Part shown: piece by piece, positions 17,443 to 26,464 of the stretch
Numbering within the stretch: the first letter of the stretch is position 1
How the letters are laid out: every line of letters starts with the position of its first letter
Source: Helicobacter ibis
Lineage (GTDB): Bacteria; Campylobacterota; Campylobacteria; Campylobacterales; Helicobacteraceae
NCBI RefSeq assembly: GCF_027859255.1
Contig: NZ_JAQHXR010000005.1
Span: 1 to 45,140 of the forward strand
Length of the DNA stretch: 45,140 bases
Direction: 5' to 3'
Program-made: the position numbers and the translations under genes
The notes under the pieces: model-generated
Seen by the model: only the letters and a program-made list of their open reading frames with translations
What the model was told of the DNA's origin: nothing
Database searches by the model: none

Positions 17443-18200
17443 TACGAAAAATTCTTAGAATTTAAAATGGCATTACTAATCACACCCCTTATGCCATCTC
17501 TCTCTAAACTCAAAATGCCTTGAGAAGTTGAGCCTCCCGGACTCATTACGCTCTCTTTTATTAGGCTTGGGTGAATCTCATCTAACAAACTAGAAAACCC
17601 ATAAAATAATCCTTGAACTACCTCTCTTGCCTCATCTCTACTAAGCCCATACGCAACTGCACTATCGATAAAAGATTCTGCAATAACTGCTAAAAATGCT
17701 GGAGAACAACCACCAACTGCTGTTGCTATTGACATTTTTTTCTCATCAAGCCATACGCATCTACCTATTACACCAAAAATATCAAATGCCTTATCTTTTG
17801 CTTCCATATCACCGCAAATGCTAGTAATCGATCTATTAAATTGTGCAGCTACATTTGGCATAGCCCTTATGTAGGTTTCACTACTAATTTCTGTTTTTAA
17901 TGAATCTAGATTCACTGCATTGAGTATCGAATACACAGCACTTGCTTTACCTTTGTATAAAAATTCATTAATAGCATATGGCTTAATACATAAAAGAACA
18001 TGAGAATCTTGTATATCTATGATATTGTCATCCAAAAAGTATGGTTCTACATTAAATGAATTGCCCTGTGATAACTCATCACAAAAAGCACGAATCTTTA
18101 TCTTGTCTCTACCGCAGACTTTGAGCTTAAATCTATCTCTTAACCCAAATGCGAGGGCTCTAGCCATCTTGCCATATCCGACAAGTATTAATGTTTCCAT
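17442..18200 (-). CDS. proC: Pyrroline-5-carboxylate reductase ProC
   Basis: Last step of proline synthesis: NAD(P)H reduction of pyrroline-5-carboxylate. It is 252 residues, slightly shorter than E. coli ProC (269). The Rossmann start is LILVGYGKMARALAFGL; CIKPYAINEFL and YIRAMPNVAAQFNRSIT are the cofactor blocks. The C-terminal signature TAVGGCSPAFLAVIAESFIDSA, followed by SPGGSTSQGILSLERDGIRG, defines the active-site helix bundle. It lies 6 bases after fliW and shares a base with miaA, so it belongs to the same transcript. Confidence 0.93.
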   Translation of the reverse strand: METLILVGYGKMARALAFGLRDRFKLKVCGRDKIKIRAFCDELSQGNSFNVEPYFLDDNIIDIQDSHVLLCIKPYAINEFLYKGKASAVYSILNAVNLDSLKTEISSETYIRAMPNVAAQFNRSITSICGDMEAKDKAFDIFGVIGRCVWLDEKKMSIATAVGGCSPAFLAVIAESFIDSAVAYGLSRDEAREVVQGLFYGFSSLLDEIHPSLIKESVMSPGGSTSQGILSLERDGIRGVISNAILNSKNFS

Positions 18201-18206
18201 TTTTGC

Positions 18207-18641
18207 TTAAGAGTTTTTATTTGAAAAATCAAAAAACTTAGAAATTGGCTCTGATAGACCAAAGTTTTCGTATCTAAAGCTCTCTAAAACAACTTGAGCC
18301 ATCGTAGCATTATCAAAATTAAACAATAAAGGAGCTAGAAAATTAACCGTGGATTCCTCGATTGGTTCTTTTATGCATACTATATTTAAAGTTACCAATT
18401 TAGTGCTATTTGTATCTGTATTTGTTTTGGTAGATAATTCCAAGAGTGCTTTAATTGGCGCAGGAATCTCAAACTCATAATCACCTCTCATAGCGTATGG
18501 ATTAACCAGCGTAAAAGATATGCCATCATCTCCACAACTCTTTAACTGCATGAAAGTTTCATCATCTTTTGAAATTCTCTCAAGCTTCATTTTTTCAATA
18601 TGTTCAAACCCTAAAATCGGTGATTTAACCACAAATTCCAT
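18207..18641 (-). CDS. fliW: Flagellar assembly factor FliW
   Basis: 144 residues, a single FliW domain (SPILGFEHIEKMKLERIS, FTLVNPYAMRGDYEFEIP, LVTLNIVCIKEP, VNFLAPLLFN). FliW binds flagellin and antagonises CsrA, so flagellin translation is matched to export; in Campylobacter and Helicobacter it is a major control of flaA translation. It is first in the long minus-strand run that includes proC and miaA. The start ATG at 18641 follows AAGGAAA. Neither csrA nor flaA is in the window. Confidence 0.92.
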   Translation of the reverse strand: MEFVVKSPILGFEHIEKMKLERISKDDETFMQLKSCGDDGISFTLVNPYAMRGDYEFEIPAPIKALLELSTKTNTDTNSTKLVTLNIVCIKEPIEESTVNFLAPLLFNFDNATMAQVVLESFRYENFGLSEPISKFFDFSNKNS

Positions 18642-18762
18642 ACTTTTTCCTTAAACTCTCTAAGCTTTATGTTTATTTTATGTAATTGTGATTTTATCGC
18701 AAGAAAAACAAAAAATCAATTTTATTTAGATAGTTTTTAGAAAAATTATATTTCTTATTAGC

Positions 18763-18768
18763 TATAAT
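18763..18768 (+). promoter_or_regulatory. bamD promoter -10 box
   Basis: A perfect TATAAT lies 53 bases before the bamD GTG start, preceded by T-rich sequence as in epsilonproteobacterial housekeeping promoters. It is in the divergent spacer between fliW and bamD. Confidence 0.55.
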
Positions 18769-18821
18769 TAGCATTTTGCAATTTATTTATGCGTTAAATC
18801 TCAAAAATTAGAGGAAAAGTT

Positions 18822-19490
18822 GTGTTAAAAATAGTGAAAGTATCAGCGGTCGGATTATTTTTTGTGTTGTTTTTGGCATCTTGCACTACAAAGTCAAATA
18901 GCGGATTAGACTTAGACGAAATAAATAAAACACCAGATTATTGGTATCAAAATATGTTAAAAGAGATTCGTAATGGTGATTTAGAAAAAGCAGATAGCTA
19001 CTTTGTGTCATTGCAAAGCGAACATTTAAACACCCCCTTGTTATCTGAAGCTATGCTAATTTTAGGTAGAGCACACATGCAAGAAGAAGAATATTTATTG
19101 GCAGGATATTATTTTGATGAATACACAAAAAGATTCGGAACAGAATCTAACATAGACTTCATCAAGTTTTTAAAACTACAAGCAAACTACTTTGCATTTG
19201 CAGAGCAATTTAGAGATCAACAACTGCTTCTAAAGTCAATACAAGAAGCAAAGGAGTTTAGTGCCAAGTATCCATACTCAAGATATAGACCAATGGTAGA
19301 TACAATGCTTTTAAAGTTAGAACTAGCAAACCTAACACTAAATAGAGAAATAATAAATCTATATACCAAAAAGAAAAAAGAAGACGCAGCAAAACTATAT
19401 CAAGAAAAAATTGACGAAAACTCATGGGTAAAAGATGTATATTTTAATCAAGTAAATACACCATGGTATAAAAAATTATTCGAATGGTAA
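18822..19490 (+). CDS. bamD: Outer membrane assembly lipoprotein BamD
   Basis: Lipoprotein of the beta-barrel assembly machine; 222 residues. The signal peptide ends in LASC with the lipid Cys at 21. The mature part consists of TPR-like helical repeats (DYWYQNMLKEIRNGDLEKAD, LAGYYFDEYTKRFGTESNID, AKEFSAKYPYSRYRPMVDTM). The pattern AGYYFDEYTKRFG is characteristic of BamD/YfiO. The start is GTG at 18822 with GAGGAAAAG just upstream. It is followed 23 bases later by lon. Confidence 0.9.
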   Translation: MLKIVKVSAVGLFFVLFLASCTTKSNSGLDLDEINKTPDYWYQNMLKEIRNGDLEKADSYFVSLQSEHLNTPLLSEAMLILGRAHMQEEEYLLAGYYFDEYTKRFGTESNIDFIKFLKLQANYFAFAEQFRDQQLLLKSIQEAKEFSAKYPYSRYRPMVDTMLLKLELANLTLNREIINLYTKKKKEDAAKLYQEKIDENSWVKDVYFNQVNTPWYKKLFEW

Positions 19491-19513
19491 TTAATTAATC
19501 TAAGAGAGAAAAC

Positions 19514-21928
19514 ATGCAAATAGACAAAGATTCATTTCCAAAAAATCTACCAATAATAGTAGAAGAGGATATGTTTTTATATCCATTTATGATTGCACCG
19601 CTATTTATAGAAGATGAAGCGAGTCTAAAAGCCATAGAACTAGCAATGGAAAGCAAAGACAAAATGGTGCTAATTACCACACTAAAAGAAAAAAAGAGTG
19701 AAGATGAAGAAGATTCTTTTTATGATGTAGGGGTTATAGGCAATATAATGCGAAAAGTATCCTTACCAGAAGGTAGGACAAAAATACTATTTCAAGGGAT
19801 AATTCGCGGAAAGATAATAAGCCTAACAAACAAAGAGCCAATAATCGCAAGTGTTATGCCGATTCTACCCAAGCCTTATGATGAATCAAGAGTAGAAGCA
19901 ATGCTAAATATCCTAAAAGAAAAAACAAGGACACTACATAGCATATCACAATCATTCCCGCAAGATTTACTAAGAAGCATAAATGAAACTTATGAACCAA
20001 ATAGAGCCATAGACTTAATTGCAAGTGCTACAAAACTAAAAAAAGAACAAGCATATAGAATCTTTAAAGAAGAAGACACTGAAGAGAGGATATTAACCCT
20101 AATTGATACGATAATAGAAGAGATAAAGGCACAACAAATCCAAAAAGAAATAAAAGTTAAAGTTAATTCTCAAATGGAAAAAATCAACAAAGAATATTTC
20201 CTAAAAGAGCAATTAAAGCAGATTCAAAAAGAACTAGGCACTGATGCTACAAGAGATTCTGAAATAGAGGAATATCACTCAAAGCTAGAAAAAATAAAAA
20301 AATACATGAGCAAAAGTGCATACAAAGAGGTATCAAAACAGATAAAAAAATTAAGTAGAATGCACCAAGATAGCGCAGATGCAAATTTATTGCAAAACTA
20401 TATAGATGTGGTGCTAGAGATTCCATTTGGGAGCTATTCTAAAAAAGCCTTAAAAATAGAGGAAGTAGAGAAACAGCTAAACAAAGATCACTATGCACTA
20501 AAAAAGCCAAAAGAAAGAATTGTAGAATACTTTGCAACAAGGGAACTCTTGGCATTAAGAAAGAAAAATAATAACGATAGCAAAGGAACTATATTATGCT
20601 TCTATGGTCCTCCCGGAGTAGGCAAAACAAGTTTAGCAAACTCAATTGCGCAAGCCCTAAAGAGAAAGCTTGTAAGAATCGCGCTTGGTGGGCTAGAAGA
20701 TGTAAATGAACTAAGAGGACATAGAAGGACATACATAGGAGCAATGCCTGGAAGAATAGTGCAAGGACTAATAGAGGCAAAAGAACTAAATCCGGTAGTT
20801 GTGTTAGATGAAATAGATAAAGTACATAACTCATTTAGAGGAGATCCTTCATCTGTCTTGCTAGAAATTTTAGACCCAGAACAAAATAAAGAATTTAGAG
20901 ATTATTACACAAACTTTGATATAGACTTATCGCAGATAATTTTTATAGCAACTGCAAATGATATATCACAGATTCCAGCACCTCTTAGAGACAGAATGGA
21001 GTTTATAAACATAAATAGCTATACTCCATCTCAAAAAGAGCAAATAGCCAAAAAATATCTAATCCCACAAGAGCTAGAAAAACACGGGCTAGAGCCAAAT
21101 GAAGTATCATTTAGCAAAGCAGCAATAGAACTAATAATAGAAAAATACACAAGAGAATCGGGAGTTAGGAATCTAAGAAGAAGAATCGCACAAATACTAA
21201 GAAAAGTAGCAAAAGAAATTTTGCAAAATCCACAACAAAAAATATCCATAACACCAAAAAATATAGATTCTTACATAGATAAAATAGTCTTTGAGTTTGA
21301 CAAAATAAGCAAAAAGAACGAAATAGGCTTAGTAAATGGCCTAGCATGGACAAGTGTCGGAGGTGATGTGCTAAAAATAGAAGCACTAAAGATAAAGGGC
21401 AAAGGAGGATTGCATCTAACTGGAAACTTGGGCGATGTGATGAAAGAAAGTGCCAAAATAGCATACTCTCATATAAAATCGCTAATAGATAATGGGGTAT
21501 TAAAAATAGATTCAAAACTAATACCTCTAACACAAAAAGAAAAAAACGATAAATATAAACCAGAAGCAAATGAAATATACAATAGGTTTGACATACACTT
21601 GCATGTACCAGAAGGTGCAGTGCCAAAAGATGGTCCAAGTGCTGGCATAGCAATAGGTAGTGCTCTAGCGTCAATCCTATCAAACAGACCGATTAAAAGC
21701 TTAGTTGCAATGACTGGTGAGCTTACTTTAAGGGGTGATGTATTGCCAATAGGAGGACTACAAGAAAAGCTAATAGCCGCATATAAATCCGGTATAAAAG
21801 AAGTCTTAATCCCAAAGAAAAATTACCAAAGAGACTTGGATGAGATACCAAATGAAGTAAAAGAAGGAATGAAGATTTACGCAGTTGAAAGCTTCAAAGA
21901 AGTGCTAGAACACATACTTATAAAATGA
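19514..21928 (+). CDS. lon: ATP-dependent endopeptidase Lon
   Basis: Cytosolic AAA+ protease that degrades misfolded and regulatory proteins; 804 residues. It has an N-terminal substrate-binding domain (PIIVEEDMFLYPFMIAPLF), a long coiled-coil middle, Walker A GPPGVGKTSLA beginning at 365, Walker B VVLDEIDK, and a C-terminal protease domain. The catalytic dyad is Ser709 in PKDGPSAGIAIG and Lys752 in GGLQEKLIAAYK, 43 residues apart as in E. coli Lon. The last bases overlap the rnhB start (ATGA), suggesting a bamD-lon-rnhB operon. No heat-shock HrcA (CIRCE) element was seen before it. Confidence 0.96.
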   Translation: MQIDKDSFPKNLPIIVEEDMFLYPFMIAPLFIEDEASLKAIELAMESKDKMVLITTLKEKKSEDEEDSFYDVGVIGNIMRKVSLPEGRTKILFQGIIRGKIISLTNKEPIIASVMPILPKPYDESRVEAMLNILKEKTRTLHSISQSFPQDLLRSINETYEPNRAIDLIASATKLKKEQAYRIFKEEDTEERILTLIDTIIEEIKAQQIQKEIKVKVNSQMEKINKEYFLKEQLKQIQKELGTDATRDSEIEEYHSKLEKIKKYMSKSAYKEVSKQIKKLSRMHQDSADANLLQNYIDVVLEIPFGSYSKKALKIEEVEKQLNKDHYALKKPKERIVEYFATRELLALRKKNNNDSKGTILCFYGPPGVGKTSLANSIAQALKRKLVRIALGGLEDVNELRGHRRTYIGAMPGRIVQGLIEAKELNPVVVLDEIDKVHNSFRGDPSSVLLEILDPEQNKEFRDYYTNFDIDLSQIIFIATANDISQIPAPLRDRMEFININSYTPSQKEQIAKKYLIPQELEKHGLEPNEVSFSKAAIELIIEKYTRESGVRNLRRRIAQILRKVAKEILQNPQQKISITPKNIDSYIDKIVFEFDKISKKNEIGLVNGLAWTSVGGDVLKIEALKIKGKGGLHLTGNLGDVMKESAKIAYSHIKSLIDNGVLKIDSKLIPLTQKEKNDKYKPEANEIYNRFDIHLHVPEGAVPKDGPSAGIAIGSALASILSNRPIKSLVAMTGELTLRGDVLPIGGLQEKLIAAYKSGIKEVLIPKKNYQRDLDEIPNEVKEGMKIYAVESFKEVLEHILIK

Positions 21929-22482
21929 TAATCTGTGGTATAGATGAGGCAGGGAGGGGCTGTATAGCTGGTTCTCTTTTTGTCTGTGGAGTTGTTTTAA
22001 AATGCGATATAGCAGAGCTTAAAGATTCTAAAAAATTATCCCAAAAGCAGAGATTCTCGCTACTTGATACAATAAAGGAAAATTCTAAATTTCATTTAGT
22101 CAAAAAAGATTCAAAAGAAATTGATAAATATGGGCTAAGCAAATGCATAAGAGAATCTTTGCTTGAAATAATTGATAACCTTTGTGCAGATAGATATATT
22201 TTTGATGGGAATTGTAACTTTAAAATAAACACGCTAGAGACCCTAATAAAAGGTGATAACAAACTACAACCAATAAGTGCAGCTAGTATCGTTGCAAAAT
22301 GTGCAAAAGATTCCGAAATGATAGAAATAAGTCAAAAATACCCACAATATAATTTTCACAACAACAAAGGCTATGTAACAAAAGAACATATAGAATCTAT
22401 AGAAAAATATGGATTATGCGAGATTCATCGAACTAGTTATCATATAAAATCACTAGATAAGTCAATATTTAACCTAGGATAA
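21925..22482 (+). CDS. rnhB: Ribonuclease HII
   Basis: Removes RNA from RNA-DNA hybrids and single misincorporated ribonucleotides. It is 185 residues, slightly short for the family. The N-terminal block is ICGIDEAGRGCIAGSLFVCG, with catalytic Asp and Glu in DEAGRG; YIFDGNCNF supplies another acidic residue, and SAASIVAKCAKDSEM is the family signature. The start ATG overlaps the lon stop by 4 bases. Confidence 0.94.
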   Translation: MIICGIDEAGRGCIAGSLFVCGVVLKCDIAELKDSKKLSQKQRFSLLDTIKENSKFHLVKKDSKEIDKYGLSKCIRESLLEIIDNLCADRYIFDGNCNFKINTLETLIKGDNKLQPISAASIVAKCAKDSEMIEISQKYPQYNFHNNKGYVTKEHIESIEKYGLCEIHRTSYHIKSLDKSIFNLG

Positions 22483-22485
22483 GCT

Positions 22486-23457
22486 ATGGAATTTTCTAAA
22501 TATATGCAAGAGTGGCTATATGGTAAAGATGGCTATTATAGACATAGCAAAATAGGCGTAAGTGGCGATTTTTACACAAGCACTAGCGTTAGTGATATTT
22601 TTGGTTATAGCATAGCAAATTATATCTCAAAGCTAATTACTAAAAACGCTGCAATAGTTGAAATAGGAGCAAATACTGGAAATTTGATAGCCTCTGTTGC
22701 TTACTTTCTTAATAATCACAACATTGAAGCAAAATACATAACAATAGAACCACTAAAAGAGCTAGTAAAGATTCAACAAAATACATTTAACCAACGCATA
22801 AAAGACAAAGAGCTAATAACTACAGATAACTTTGAATCTCTAAAGTCATACGACAATATAATTTTTATAAGCAATGAACTCTTTGACGCATTTCCTTGCG
22901 AAATATACGATAGTGAGGACATGGCTTTTATCGAACATGGGAATCTTATATTTAAAAAAGCCAGCAATAAAATCAAACAAATCGCACAAAAATTCAATAT
23001 ACAAAGAGGAGAAATACCAATACTAGATGACTTTTTTAAAAACCTAGAATCCTTGCAAAAATGGTATTTTATAAGCTTTGATTATGGACTTGTTGAAAGA
23101 AAAGATGAATTTACACTAAGATTCTACAAAAACCACAAAACAAGGAATCTCTTTCTATCACCAAATAAAAGAAAATATAAAAGAGATTTTATCCATGATT
23201 TTGGACAATGCGATATAACTTATGAAGTAAATTTTGAGATATTAAAAGACTACTTTTTAAGCCTAAATGCAAAAGAAGTCCTATTTGGCAGACAAAATAG
23301 AATCTTAGTTGATATGGGGCTTGATATGGCGTGTAATTGGTATATTGAGCATTTTGGCTTTGAATCTTATAGCAAAGAATCTTCAAAAATAAGAACACTA
23401 ATTGACCCTAGCTTTTTGGGTGAGAGATTCTTTGGTTTTTGCTATTGCAAAGAGTAA
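22486..23457 (+). CDS. MidA/NDUFAF7-type SAM-dependent methyltransferase (DUF185)
   Basis: 323 residues. It opens MEFSKYMQEWLYGKDGYYR and SGDFYTSTSVSDIFGYSIA, typical of the DUF185 family (YGxxGDFxTS). The SAM-binding block is IVEIGANTGNLIASVAYF. Then come FISNELFDAFPCEIY, the conserved NELxDAxP motif, and FISFDYGLV. Mitochondrial NDUFAF7 methylates an arginine of a complex I subunit; bacterial substrates are not established. It starts 3 bases after rnhB. Some members use this fold on translation or respiratory proteins, so the target is left open. Confidence 0.86.
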   Translation: MEFSKYMQEWLYGKDGYYRHSKIGVSGDFYTSTSVSDIFGYSIANYISKLITKNAAIVEIGANTGNLIASVAYFLNNHNIEAKYITIEPLKELVKIQQNTFNQRIKDKELITTDNFESLKSYDNIIFISNELFDAFPCEIYDSEDMAFIEHGNLIFKKASNKIKQIAQKFNIQRGEIPILDDFFKNLESLQKWYFISFDYGLVERKDEFTLRFYKNHKTRNLFLSPNKRKYKRDFIHDFGQCDITYEVNFEILKDYFLSLNAKEVLFGRQNRILVDMGLDMACNWYIEHFGFESYSKESSKIRTLIDPSFLGERFFGFCYCKE

Positions 23458-23512
23458 CTTTGAATGTTTTTATAATTTGATAGAATTTTAGAAATTACTT
23501 TTGGAGTATTGT

Positions 23513-23725
23513 ATGAAAATTGTGCTTGTTAGCTTTATTGTAGCTTTTATCTTTAGTGGTTGTTTATATAGAAATGCTTGTGGATATGGAAACTCTGTGT
23601 GGGATGATAAGACATACTATTATGACGCACAAGGAAATTATAGAGAAAAATGCCCTGATAATGTCATATACACAGATGAAGCCTTGCAACAAAGCCAAGA
23701 TCAATTTGACGCACCAATATACTAA
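23513..23725 (+). CDS. Small lipoprotein of unknown function
   Basis: 70 residues from the ATG at 23513 with TTGGAG six bases upstream; an upstream TTG in the same frame is disfavoured because it overlaps that ribosome site. The signal peptide MKIVLVSFIVAFIFSGC ends in a lipobox (IFSGC, Cys 17). The mature peptide is short and polar with two further Cys (ACGYG and EKCPDN) and many Tyr and Asp residues. It ends one base into the cmoB ATG (TAATGA-type overlap). I do not recognise the family. It lies between a DUF185 methyltransferase and cmoB. Confidence 0.75.
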   Translation: MKIVLVSFIVAFIFSGCLYRNACGYGNSVWDDKTYYYDAQGNYREKCPDNVIYTDEALQQSQDQFDAPIY

Positions 23726-24642
23726 TGAATCTAGAACAAATTAAAAAACAAAGAAACAAACTTCTAAGCTATAAAAACATAACACCACTAATAGAATCTA
23801 TAAATAGGCTAAATAGCATAGACAAGCAAGAATTAATATGCAATATAACTCTAAATGACTTTGTAGAAATAAATCTACCAAATATAAGTAAAGAATCCCT
23901 AAAGCTCATAGAAGATGTAGCATTAAGCCTAAAGCCATGGCGTAAAGGACCGTTTAAAATAAATGATATAGAAATAAATAGCGAGTGGGATAGCTCAATA
24001 AAATATAATCTAATCTCAAAACATATAAATGCAGAAAATAAAATAATAGGAGACATTGGTTGTAACAATGGATACTATATATTTAAGATGTTAGAAAAAA
24101 ATCCAAAGCAAATAGTAGGGCTAGACCCAATGCCACTATGTAAAATGCAGTTTGATTTTATAAATTTTTTCATACATGAATCTAAAGTTAAGTTTGAACT
24201 GCTTGGAATAGAAGACTTAGAATTTATGGATATAAGGTTTGATGTTTTATTATGTCTTGGAGTTTTATACCATAGAAAAAGCCCACTTGATTCAATAAAG
24301 ACAATATACAACTCTCTAAAAGTAGGTGGCGAAGCGATATTTGATAGCATTATAATAAGTGGAGATTCTGAAATAGCCCTATGTCCAAATGGAAGCTATG
24401 CCAAAATGCCAAATGTATATTTCATACCCACACTAAAGACATTTCAAAATTGGCTTAGCAGATGTGGGTTTTCTGATATAGAACATATAGCAACCCAAAA
24501 AACAGAAATAAACGAACAAAGAAAAACAAAATGGAGCAATGATATGAGCTTAGAAAACTTTTTAGATTCCACCCATACAAAAACCATAGAAGGCTATGAA
24601 GCACCACAAAGGGCATACCTAAAAGCAAGAAAACTAAAATAA
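23725..24642 (+). CDS. cmoB: tRNA U34 carboxymethyltransferase CmoB
   Basis: Transfers a carboxymethyl group from carboxy-SAM to 5-hydroxyuridine at tRNA position 34, making cmo5U. It is 305 residues, slightly shorter than E. coli CmoB (323). Family blocks are LKPWRKGPFKINDIEINSEWDSS, GDIGCNNGYYIFKMLEKNPK (SAM site), VLCLGVLYHRKSPLDS and a C-terminal WSNDMSLENFLD segment. The CmoA partner that makes carboxy-SAM is not in the window. The start overlaps the stop of the small lipoprotein gene. Confidence 0.93.
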   Translation: MNLEQIKKQRNKLLSYKNITPLIESINRLNSIDKQELICNITLNDFVEINLPNISKESLKLIEDVALSLKPWRKGPFKINDIEINSEWDSSIKYNLISKHINAENKIIGDIGCNNGYYIFKMLEKNPKQIVGLDPMPLCKMQFDFINFFIHESKVKFELLGIEDLEFMDIRFDVLLCLGVLYHRKSPLDSIKTIYNSLKVGGEAIFDSIIISGDSEIALCPNGSYAKMPNVYFIPTLKTFQNWLSRCGFSDIEHIATQKTEINEQRKTKWSNDMSLENFLDSTHTKTIEGYEAPQRAYLKARKLK

Positions 24643-24684
24643 ATGTGATACAATGTAGGGCTAAATTAAACACAAAGGAAAACG

Positions 24685-25218
24685 ATGAAAAAGTTATTTA
24701 TGATAACTACTATTTTTGGAGCATTAAATTTAGCTCTATTTGCAACACCATACACACTAGATATGGCAAAATCAAAAGTTGGCTTTGAAATATCTCACTT
24801 AAAACTCACAAAAGTTGAAGGTAATTTTTCAAAGTTTAGTGGAAATATAGACTATGAAAATAATGCTATTAAAGCACTTGATGGCACTATTGATGTAGCA
24901 TCTGTAGATACTGCAAACCAAAAAAGAGATGACCACTTAAGAGCACCAGATATATTTGATGTTGCTAAATTTCCAAATATGACATTTAAAATGACTAAAT
25001 TTGAAAATGGCAAAATATATGGGAAACTAACAATCAAAGACACAACAAAAGAAGTGATTTTAGATAGTCAAAGCAAACTAAATGGAAAAACACTAGAAAT
25101 AAATGCAAACACAACAATAAAAAGATCAGACTTTGGTGTAGTATGGGAATCTAGCCTAAAAGATAGCCTAGTAGGCGATGAAGTAAAGCTAATCCTAACT
25201 CTAGTAGCAAATCAATAA
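24685..25218 (+). CDS. YceI family periplasmic protein
   Basis: 177 residues with a cleavable signal peptide (MKKLFMITTIFGALNLALFATP). The mature part is a YceI lipocalin-like barrel that binds long-chain isoprenoids in relatives: YTLDMAKSKVGFEISHLKLTKV, FSGNIDYE, DDHLRAPDIFDVAKFPNMTF, and KDTTKEVILD. Helicobacter pylori has an acid-stress-related member, but a physiological role is not firmly known. It is monocistronic: 42 bases after cmoB and followed by a hairpin terminator. Confidence 0.9.
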   Translation: MKKLFMITTIFGALNLALFATPYTLDMAKSKVGFEISHLKLTKVEGNFSKFSGNIDYENNAIKALDGTIDVASVDTANQKRDDHLRAPDIFDVAKFPNMTFKMTKFENGKIYGKLTIKDTTKEVILDSQSKLNGKTLEINANTTIKRSDFGVVWESSLKDSLVGDEVKLILTLVANQ

Positions 25219-25227
25219 TCTACTCCA

Positions 25228-25254
25228 TTCTTGCAGATTATATATCTGCAAGAA
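25228..25254 (+). terminator. Rho-independent-type hairpin after the yceI gene
   Basis: Perfect 11-base arms TTCTTGCAGAT (25228-25238) and ATCTGCAAGAA (25244-25254) with a 5-base loop, followed by ATTTTC. It lies 10 bases past the yceI stop. The T run is short, but the position and stem are convincing. Confidence 0.7.
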
Positions 25255-25296
25255 ATTTTCAAAATCCAAAAATTAATAAGAATTAAAAGTATTTTT

Positions 25297-25305
25297 TAAT
25301 AAAAT
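25297..25305 (+). promoter_or_regulatory. Candidate liv operon promoter (-10 region)
   Basis: TAATAAAAT lies about 35 bases before livJ, after a T-rich stretch and downstream of the terminator hairpin. It is the only plausible promoter in the spacer, and a ribosome site AAGGGA precedes livJ. No operator was identified. Confidence 0.45.
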
Positions 25306-25338
25306 CGCAAATTTTAATATCACAAATAAGGGAATGTC

Positions 25339-26454
25339 ATGAGAAAGGTATTTGTTAGCTTAACTTTAGCATTTGGAATGTTTGCAAGTGCTGTAAGTGC
25401 AGAGACAATCAAAGTTGGAGTTGTATTACCTATTAGTGGTGCTGTTGGCGGGTTTGGTGAGCTAGGTAAAAGGGGTATTGACATAGCTTATAAAAATCAA
25501 AGCACAACAAAAAATGGGGACAAAATAGAATTGGTATTGATAGACAACAAAAGTGATAAAATAGAATCTGCTAATGCTATGCAAAAACTAGTTTCTACCG
25601 ACAAAGTAAGTGTAGTAATTGGTCCAATGATTTCTACTAATGCGCTAGCCATGACAAAAATAGCAGATGATAGCAAAACTCCGCTAATATCTCCAGTAGC
25701 TACAAATGATAGAGTAACAAAAGGTAAAAAATTTGTATCTAGAATCTCATTTGCAGATAGTTTTCAAGGAATCATCGCTGCTAATTTAGCAATTAAAGAC
25801 TTAGGAGCAAATAGAGCTGCTATCTTATTTGACAATAGTAGCGATTACTCAATTGGTCTAACAAAAGCTTTTAGAGATCAATACAAAAAACTAGGCGGAG
25901 AAATAGTAATAGAAACAAACGCACAAGCTGGGACAAAAGACTTTAGAGCCCAACTATCAAGCATAAAAGCAGCAAAAGCAAATATGATATATTTACCTAT
26001 CTACTACAATGAAGGTGCATTAATAGCACTTCAAGCAAAACAATTGGGGCTAAACATGCCTGTAATAGGTGGCGATGGATTGGTTTCAAACAAAATATTC
26101 TTTGATGTAGCAAAAGATGCTGGAGAAGGATATATGGTTACTGATTACTATTCTACTAGCTCAAAACAAACAGAGAAAGGTGCAAAATTTATACAAGAAT
26201 ATGAAGCAACATATAAAGAGCCTGTCAGCACATTTAGTGCAATGTTAGCTGATGCGTATGGACTTGCTATATCAGCAATAGAGGCATGTGGTGCAAATGA
26301 TAAAATATGCATAAATGACAAAATAAGAAATGTAACAGATTTTGAAGGAATAAGTGGAAAATTCTCTCTGCAAAATGGAGAAGCAATAAGAAGTGCCGTA
26401 ATAAATGAAGTAAAAAATGGTAAATTGGTATATAAAACAACTATTGAACCATAA
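25339..26454 (+). CDS. livJ: Branched-chain amino acid-binding periplasmic protein
   Basis: Periplasmic Leu/Ile/Val-type receptor, 371 residues. The signal peptide MRKVFVSLTLAFGMFASAVSA is cleaved before ETIKVGVVLPISGAVGGFG. Periplasmic binding protein type I motifs include KLVSTDKVSVVIGPMIST and TPLISPVATNDRVT, GTKDFRAQLSSIKAAKANMI, and MPVIGGDGLVSN. It heads the livHMGF transporter genes, which start 10 bases later. The Campylobacter homologues (LivJ/LivK) act in amino acid uptake; the exact ligand may be another amino acid. Confidence 0.93.
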   Translation: MRKVFVSLTLAFGMFASAVSAETIKVGVVLPISGAVGGFGELGKRGIDIAYKNQSTTKNGDKIELVLIDNKSDKIESANAMQKLVSTDKVSVVIGPMISTNALAMTKIADDSKTPLISPVATNDRVTKGKKFVSRISFADSFQGIIAANLAIKDLGANRAAILFDNSSDYSIGLTKAFRDQYKKLGGEIVIETNAQAGTKDFRAQLSSIKAAKANMIYLPIYYNEGALIALQAKQLGLNMPVIGGDGLVSNKIFFDVAKDAGEGYMVTDYYSTSSKQTEKGAKFIQEYEATYKEPVSTFSAMLADAYGLAISAIEACGANDKICINDKIRNVTDFEGISGKFSLQNGEAIRSAVINEVKNGKLVYKTTIEP

Positions 26455-26464
26455 GGAATAAGAC

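Noticed and set aside
21165-21683. Long antisense reading frame (172 residues) opposite lon
   Set aside because: It is Leu/His/Phe-rich as expected for the reverse complement of a Lys/Glu/Asn-rich gene, has no ribosome site, and lies wholly within the well-supported lon gene.
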